DNA of 9,652 nt. Source: Pseudomonadota bacterium (GTDB taxonomy: Bacteria; Pseudomonadota; Alphaproteobacteria; Rhodospirillales; Casp-alpha2). A model generated the notes under the pieces. It did not search any database. It was given only the letters and a program-made list of their open reading frames with translations, and was not told the DNA's origin. Position 1 is the stretch's first letter; every line of letters starts with the position of its first letter. The translations under genes were made by a program, and so were the position numbers. This document shows, piece after piece, positions 6,147 to 9,652 of this stretch. The stretch lies in the NCBI GenBank assembly GCA_022563215.1, contig JADFNT010000040.1, positions 1 through 9,652 of the forward strand, read 5' to 3'.

Positions 6147-6155
6147 ACATAGACC

Positions 6156-6341
6156 ATGAACACCAAAACCCTCCTCCTCAAGGATCGGATTGCCATTGAC
6201 GCCGCCCACCGGATAGCGCCCGCGGTGTTGGCGCTTTTGTTCGGCGCTTTTTTGGTCCTCGGTACAGGCTTCGCCCAATCCACGACCATTCACAACGCCG
6301 CCCACGACGGTCGTCACGCCCTCGCCTTTCCCTGCCACTGA
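6156..6341 (+). CDS. cbtB: CbtB, small subunit of predicted cobalt transporter
   Basis: Sixty-one residues, typical for CbtB: one membrane segment (about 20-40, rich in Ala, Leu and Phe) and the diagnostic histidine-rich tail HNAAHDGRHALAFPCH, with His at 46, 50, 54 and 61 and Cys60, probably the metal-handling site. Cobalt uptake by CbtAB is inferred in the literature from B12 riboswitch control and gene context. The start has CGGAG 9 bases upstream and follows the cobalamin riboswitch. cbtA begins 12 bases after it, so the two are co-expressed and repressed when B12 is plentiful. Confidence 0.95.
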   Translation: MNTKTLLLKDRIAIDAAHRIAPAVLALLFGAFLVLGTGFAQSTTIHNAAHDGRHALAFPCH

Positions 6342-6353
6342 GGGGATATAATC

Positions 6354-7049
6354 ATGTTCGGACGGATTTTTTTGACGGCGCTTGCCGCCGGCTTACTTTC
6401 CGGCATTTTCATTTGGGGCGCTCATTCGATCAAAATTACGCCCCTGATCCTGGCCGCCGAGGTCTATGAGGACGCGGGATCAAGCGCCGGGAACCAACAG
6501 GAACAACCGCAACAAAAAGCTCCAGCGGCGGCGGAAAGCGAATGGGCCCCGGGCGGCGGCTTCGAAAGGGGCTTCTATACCCTGTTGACCGACGTGCTGA
6601 CCAGTATCGGTTTCGCGTTTCTTCTGGTCGGCGCGATTACGCTCCGCGGCCGTTCCATCGACTGGCGCCGGGGCGTATTTTGGGGAGTGGCGGGGTTTGC
6701 CGCCTTCTACGTTTCGCCGTCGTTTGGCCTGGCCCCGGAATTGCCGGGCATGCAGGCGGCGGATTTAAGTGCCCGGCAGGCCTGGTGGCTGGGGACAGCG
6801 GCGGCGACGGCGGCCGGGTTGGCCCTGATCGCGCTGCAATCCCGAGCTTGGTTGAGGGGACTGGGTGTGGGTCTGATCGTGCTGCCCCATGTCATCGGCG
6901 CCCCGGCCCATGAAATTACCACCGGCGGCGGGGTGCCGGCGGAATTGGCATCCGAATTCGCCATTGCAACCTTGGTGGTGACGGGGCTGTTCTGGATGGT
7001 GCTGGGAGGGCTGAGCGGTTATTTTTATAACCGCTTCGAACGTTCCTGA
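6354..7049 (+). CDS. cbtA: CbtA, membrane subunit of predicted cobalt transporter
   Basis: Integral membrane protein of 231 residues. The first membrane segment is at about 4-24 (FLTALAAGLLSGIFIWGAH). A hydrophilic Gln/Ala-rich loop (40-70) follows, then segments at about 78-97, 107-125, 144-163, 168-183 and 199-225, although the fifth is short. Histidines likely to meet the ion include His24, His179 (LPHVIGAP) and His186. The size and pattern match CbtA, which works with CbtB to bring Co2+ into the cell for corrin synthesis. It is translated with cbtB and ends 9 bases before the following gene, so all three share the riboswitch control. Confidence 0.93.
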   Translation: MFGRIFLTALAAGLLSGIFIWGAHSIKITPLILAAEVYEDAGSSAGNQQEQPQQKAPAAAESEWAPGGGFERGFYTLLTDVLTSIGFAFLLVGAITLRGRSIDWRRGVFWGVAGFAAFYVSPSFGLAPELPGMQAADLSARQAWWLGTAAATAAGLALIALQSRAWLRGLGVGLIVLPHVIGAPAHEITTGGGVPAELASEFAIATLVVTGLFWMVLGGLSGYFYNRFERS

Positions 7050-7058
7050 ACCGACGAA

Positions 7059-7796
7059 ATGCAATCTTCGCCCCCAACCAAGGCCGATCATGCCGCCCAT
7101 TCCCGGGCCCTGATCCGCCGCGCCAGGGCGGCATTGCTGTCGACAACCCATAAATCGCGGGGCGGTTGGCCCTATGGGTCGCTGGTGACGGTCGCGTTTG
7201 ATTGCGATATGAGCCCGTTGATGCTGTTTTCGAAGCTGTCGGACCATACCCGAAATCTGGACACGGACTCCCGGGGCGCGCTGTTGTTCGAGGAAACATC
7301 GAGGCTCAAGAACCCGCAGACCGGCCCCCGCGTCACTGTGCTCGGAACCATCGAGCGGACCAAGAACAAACGCCACCAGCGCCGTTTCCTGGCCCTGCAC
7401 CCCGAGGCCGCCCTTTATGCCGGTTTCGGCGATTTCGGCTTTTTCCGGATGCGAATCGAAAGCGCCCATTTCGTCGGTGGTTTCGCCAAGGCGATCTGGC
7501 TGAAGGGCGCCGACATCACGGCCAACGCCCGGGCATCGGCGGCGATCGCCAAGGCCGAACCCGATATCCTAGAACACATGAACAACGATCACGCGGACGC
7601 GGTGGACCATTACGCCAATGCCCTTTTGGGCCGAAGCGGCAAGGGCTGGAATATGACCGGCATCGACCCCGATGGTTTCGACCTCAGGCGCGGCGGGCGG
7701 ACGGCCCGGCTTGAATTCGATAAACCCGTTCCCGACCGCATGGGCGTGCGCGAGGAACTGGTGCGCCTTGCGGGACTGGGCCGGCGGAGGCGCTAG
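7059..7796 (+). CDS. HugZ-like split-barrel flavoprotein (pyridoxamine-phosphate-oxidase fold plus DUF2470)
   Basis: Cytoplasmic protein of 245 residues in two parts. Residues 15-150 have the FMN-binding split-barrel fold of pyridoxamine 5'-phosphate oxidase relatives (RRARAALLSTTH, YGSLVTVAFD, FSKLSDHTRNL, FRMRIESAHFVGGF). Residues 165-240 are a DUF2470 domain with the typical EHMNNDHADAVDHYA. This architecture is shared by HugZ/HutZ heme-degrading or heme-binding proteins. The C-terminal end is LAGLGRRRR, without the histidine that binds heme near the end of Helicobacter HugZ, so heme oxygenase activity is uncertain. It starts 9 bases after cbtA with a weak ribosome site and is probably translated by coupling. 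That makes it a member of the B12-controlled operon and leaves a tetrapyrrole- or flavin-related role open. Confidence 0.88.
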   Translation: MQSSPPTKADHAAHSRALIRRARAALLSTTHKSRGGWPYGSLVTVAFDCDMSPLMLFSKLSDHTRNLDTDSRGALLFEETSRLKNPQTGPRVTVLGTIERTKNKRHQRRFLALHPEAALYAGFGDFGFFRMRIESAHFVGGFAKAIWLKGADITANARASAAIAKAEPDILEHMNNDHADAVDHYANALLGRSGKGWNMTGIDPDGFDLRRGGRTARLEFDKPVPDRMGVREELVRLAGLGRRRR

Positions 7797-7805
7797 GGCC
7801 GGCAG

Positions 7806-7844
7806 GGCGGCAAGCGCCGAAAGTGACTGCCGTCGCCGATTTTT
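7806..7844 (+). terminator. Probable rho-independent terminator of the cbtB-cbtA-hugZ-like operon
   Basis: GGCGGCA (7806-7812) pairs with TGCCG-T-CGCC (7828-7837, one bulged T), followed by GA and five T's (7840-7844). It starts 10 bases after the stop codon of the HugZ-like gene. Confidence 0.5.
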
Positions 7845-7851
7845 ATATGAT
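7823..7851 (+). promoter_or_regulatory. Candidate pckA promoter
   Basis: GTGACT (7823-7828) and TATGAT (7846-7851), with a 17-base spacer. The -10 box is good and the -35 box matches four of six. Transcription would begin near 7858, giving a leader of about 90 bases. It overlaps the terminator of the upstream operon. Confidence 0.5.
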
Positions 7852-7946
7852 CCTATGGTGAAAAAAGGTTTGTTGAATCCGGCCTCCGGCAGCTATCTTC
7901 TGTGCCGAAGGAAGTAAAAAAAACCGGATTGATGGGGAGGCTACCC

Positions 7947-9542
7947 GTGAAAAATTTCGGAACCCGGGCCAGTAGTTATGGCCTGGACAACCACGGCCTG
8001 GGCAACGTCAATGCCGCCTACTGGAATCTGTCGGCGCCGCAGCTCTATGCCGAATCGCTAAACCGTGGCGAAGGCATGCTGGCGCAGGGGGGGGCGCTTG
8101 TAACATTGACGGGATCGCACACCGGGCGGTCCCCCAACGACCGCTTCGTCGTCGAGGAAGACTCCACCAAGGACGATATCTGGTGGGGCAACGTCAACGT
8201 CGCCATTTCGGAAGAAAACTTCGAGCGCCTGCTGGACAAGATGCTGGGCCACTTGCAGGGCCGGGATGTTTTCGTCCAGGACTGCTACGCCGGGGCCGAT
8301 GAAAAATTCCGGCTGCCGATCCGCGTCGTCACCGAAGAAGCCTGGCACAGCCTATTCGCCCGCAACATGTTCATCCAGCCCGAGCCCAAGGAGCTGCCCG
8401 GGTTCAAGCCGACGTGGACGGTATTGCAGGCGCCGAGCCTGGAAGCCGACGCGGCCAAGGACGGCACCACGTCGGGCACCTTCATCGTCGTCAACTTGGG
8501 CCGCCAGATGGTCCTGGTCGGGGGCTCCGGGTATGCCGGCGAGATCAAGAAATCGATCTTTTCGGTGATGAACTACCTGCTGCCGGCCCGCGACGTGCTG
8601 CCCATGCACTGTTCGGCCAACATCGGATCGGATGGCCATTCGGCGATCTTCTTCGGTCTTTCCGGCACCGGCAAGACGACCCTGTCGGCGGATAGTTCGC
8701 GGACCCTGATCGGCGACGACGAACATGGCTGGAGCGCGGACGGCATCTTCAATTTCGAAGGCGGCTGCTACGCCAAGACCATCAACCTGACCCGCGAGAC
8801 GGAGCCGGAAATCTTCGAGACCACCCGAACCTTCGGCTCGATCATCGAAAACGTGGTCATGGACCCGGACACCCGGGAATTGGATTTCTTCGACACCACG
8901 CTGACCGAAAACGGCCGCGTGTCCTATTCCATCGAGCAGATTCCGAACGCGTCGGAGACCGGCACCGGCGGCCATCCCGCCAACATCATGATGCTGACCT
9001 GCGACGCCTTCGGCGTCCTGCCGCCGATCAGCCAGTTGACCCCCGATCAGGCCATGTATCATTTCCTCAGCGGCTATACGGCCAAGGTGGCGGGCACGGA
9101 GCGGGGATTGAAGGAGCCCCAGGCGACGTTTTCGACCTGTTTCGGGGCCCCTTTCATGCCCCGTCACCCGACGGTCTACGCCAAGCTGTTGGGCGACAAG
9201 ATGGCCAAGCACGGGGCCAAATGCTGGCTCGTCAACACCGGCTGGTCGGGTGGCGCGTACGGTGTGGGCAAACGGTTCAGTCTGAAATACACCCGCGCCA
9301 TGGTGGACGCGATCCTCGACGGCACACTCTCCGACGCCACATACTCCGAAGATCCGATCTTCGGCCTCCTGATTCCCAACAAGGTCGAGGGCGTGCCCGT
9401 CGATGTTCTCAACCCTCGGAACACCTGGACTGACAAGGACGCCTATGACAAGCAGGCGCGCGATCTGGCCGGTCGTTTCCGCAAGAACGACGAGACATTT
9501 GAGATGTCCGACGAGGTCCGAGCAGCAGGTCCCAGGGGCTGA
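7947..9542 (+). CDS. pckA: Phosphoenolpyruvate carboxykinase, ATP type
   Basis: Converts oxaloacetate and ATP to PEP, CO2 and ADP, the first step of gluconeogenesis from TCA-cycle carbon; cytoplasmic. The 531 residues match the usual length. Visible are the substrate-binding HTGRSPNDRF (Arg61), GSGYAGEIKKS (Tyr196, metal-ligand Lys202), LPMHCSANIG (metal-ligand His221), the P-loop GLSGTGKTT (237-245), IGDDEHGW (metal-ligand Asp258), ENGRVSY and TGWSGGAYGVGKRF. These lie a constant 11 residues before the E. coli numbers from Tyr207 to Asp269, so the enzyme looks fully functional. I chose GTG 7947 because GGGGAGG ends 6 bases before it. The in-frame ATG at 7932 and GTG at 7902 lack ribosome sites. 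In relatives it lies next to chvI and is a ChvI/BvrR target; here a B12-controlled cassette lies between. Confidence 0.97.
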   Translation: MKNFGTRASSYGLDNHGLGNVNAAYWNLSAPQLYAESLNRGEGMLAQGGALVTLTGSHTGRSPNDRFVVEEDSTKDDIWWGNVNVAISEENFERLLDKMLGHLQGRDVFVQDCYAGADEKFRLPIRVVTEEAWHSLFARNMFIQPEPKELPGFKPTWTVLQAPSLEADAAKDGTTSGTFIVVNLGRQMVLVGGSGYAGEIKKSIFSVMNYLLPARDVLPMHCSANIGSDGHSAIFFGLSGTGKTTLSADSSRTLIGDDEHGWSADGIFNFEGGCYAKTINLTRETEPEIFETTRTFGSIIENVVMDPDTRELDFFDTTLTENGRVSYSIEQIPNASETGTGGHPANIMMLTCDAFGVLPPISQLTPDQAMYHFLSGYTAKVAGTERGLKEPQATFSTCFGAPFMPRHPTVYAKLLGDKMAKHGAKCWLVNTGWSGGAYGVGKRFSLKYTRAMVDAILDGTLSDATYSEDPIFGLLIPNKVEGVPVDVLNPRNTWTDKDAYDKQARDLAGRFRKNDETFEMSDEVRAAGPRG

Positions 9543-9571
9543 TCACGCACCGGACGCCAATCTCTGATCTC

Positions 9572-9652
9572 ATGTCCACCCGAGTTGTCCTCCTGTTCAA
9601 TCCGTCGTCGGGCCGCGGCAAGGCCGAACGCTTTGCGCACGCCTTGACGGAT
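9572..9652 (+). CDS. Start of a diacylglycerol-kinase-family lipid kinase (truncated by window end)
   Basis: Only 27 codons are present, starting MSTRVVLLFNPSSGRGKAER. The hydrophobic strand followed by NPxSGRGKA is the nucleotide-binding opening of the DAGK/YegS/sphingosine-kinase catalytic domain. The remainder lies outside, so substrate and full length are unknown. It starts 29 bases after pckA on the same strand with no terminator between and no obvious ribosome site, so it is probably carried on the pckA transcript. Confidence 0.75.
   Translation, partial: MSTRVVLLFNPSSGRGKAERFAHALTD

Noticed and set aside
6765..7469. 234-codon open frame on the minus strand
   Set aside because: Spans the cbtA/HugZ-like junction in antisense, with low-complexity Gln/Gly/Arg content and no family resemblance.
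7902..7946. Longer pckA N-terminus from GTG 7902 or ATG 7932
   Set aside because: Neither has a ribosome site, whereas GTG 7947 has GGGGAGG at 6 bases and gives the family's usual N-terminus.
8352..9212. 286-codon open frame on the minus strand
   Set aside because: It lies opposite the central part of pckA, which has all catalytic motifs; another shadow of high-GC coding DNA.

Overview
The window is GC-rich, densely packed bacterial DNA. Its gene set (short HprK, ManX-type IIA, HPr and EI next to a ChvG/ChvI two-component system and ATP-type PckA) is characteristic of Alphaproteobacteria, probably a Rhodospirillales-like lineage. The lineage is inferred from family knowledge; no rRNA is present to settle it.

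Left half, minus strand (about 5790 down to 1): what looks like one seven-gene operon, chvI - chvG - hprK - rapZ - manX - ptsH - ptsI, the last running off the window. ChvG/ChvI is an envelope and acid-stress two-component system (BvrS/BvrR in Brucella). HprK, HPr, EI and a IIA of the mannose family form an incomplete, regulatory phosphotransferase system with no sugar permease visible. RapZ is a nucleotide-binding regulator. Two oddities stand out. A structured insertion of about 270 bp with perfect 21-bp terminal inverted repeats sits exactly between chvI and chvG, and carries a small ORF with a near-perfect Shine-Dalgarno sequence. The rapZ reading frame is out of phase with its only well-placed start codon, at a run of seven A's.

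Middle, plus strand (5835-7844): a sigma-70-like promoter, a textbook cobalamin riboswitch with a readable expression platform, then cbtB and cbtA (predicted cobalt transporter) and a HugZ-like split-barrel flavoprotein gene, ending at a probable terminator. This B12-controlled cassette separates chvI from pckA, which are usually close neighbours in related genomes.

Right, plus strand (7823-9652): a promoter, pckA (phosphoenolpyruvate carboxykinase, complete) and the first 27 codons of a diacylglycerol-kinase-family lipid kinase.

Together the left and right blocks link PEP level (EI uses PEP, PckA makes it), nucleotide and phosphate status (HprK) and envelope sensing (ChvG/ChvI). Stretches without genes longer than 300 bases: only 5707-6155, which holds the chvI promoter, the cbt promoter and the riboswitch.
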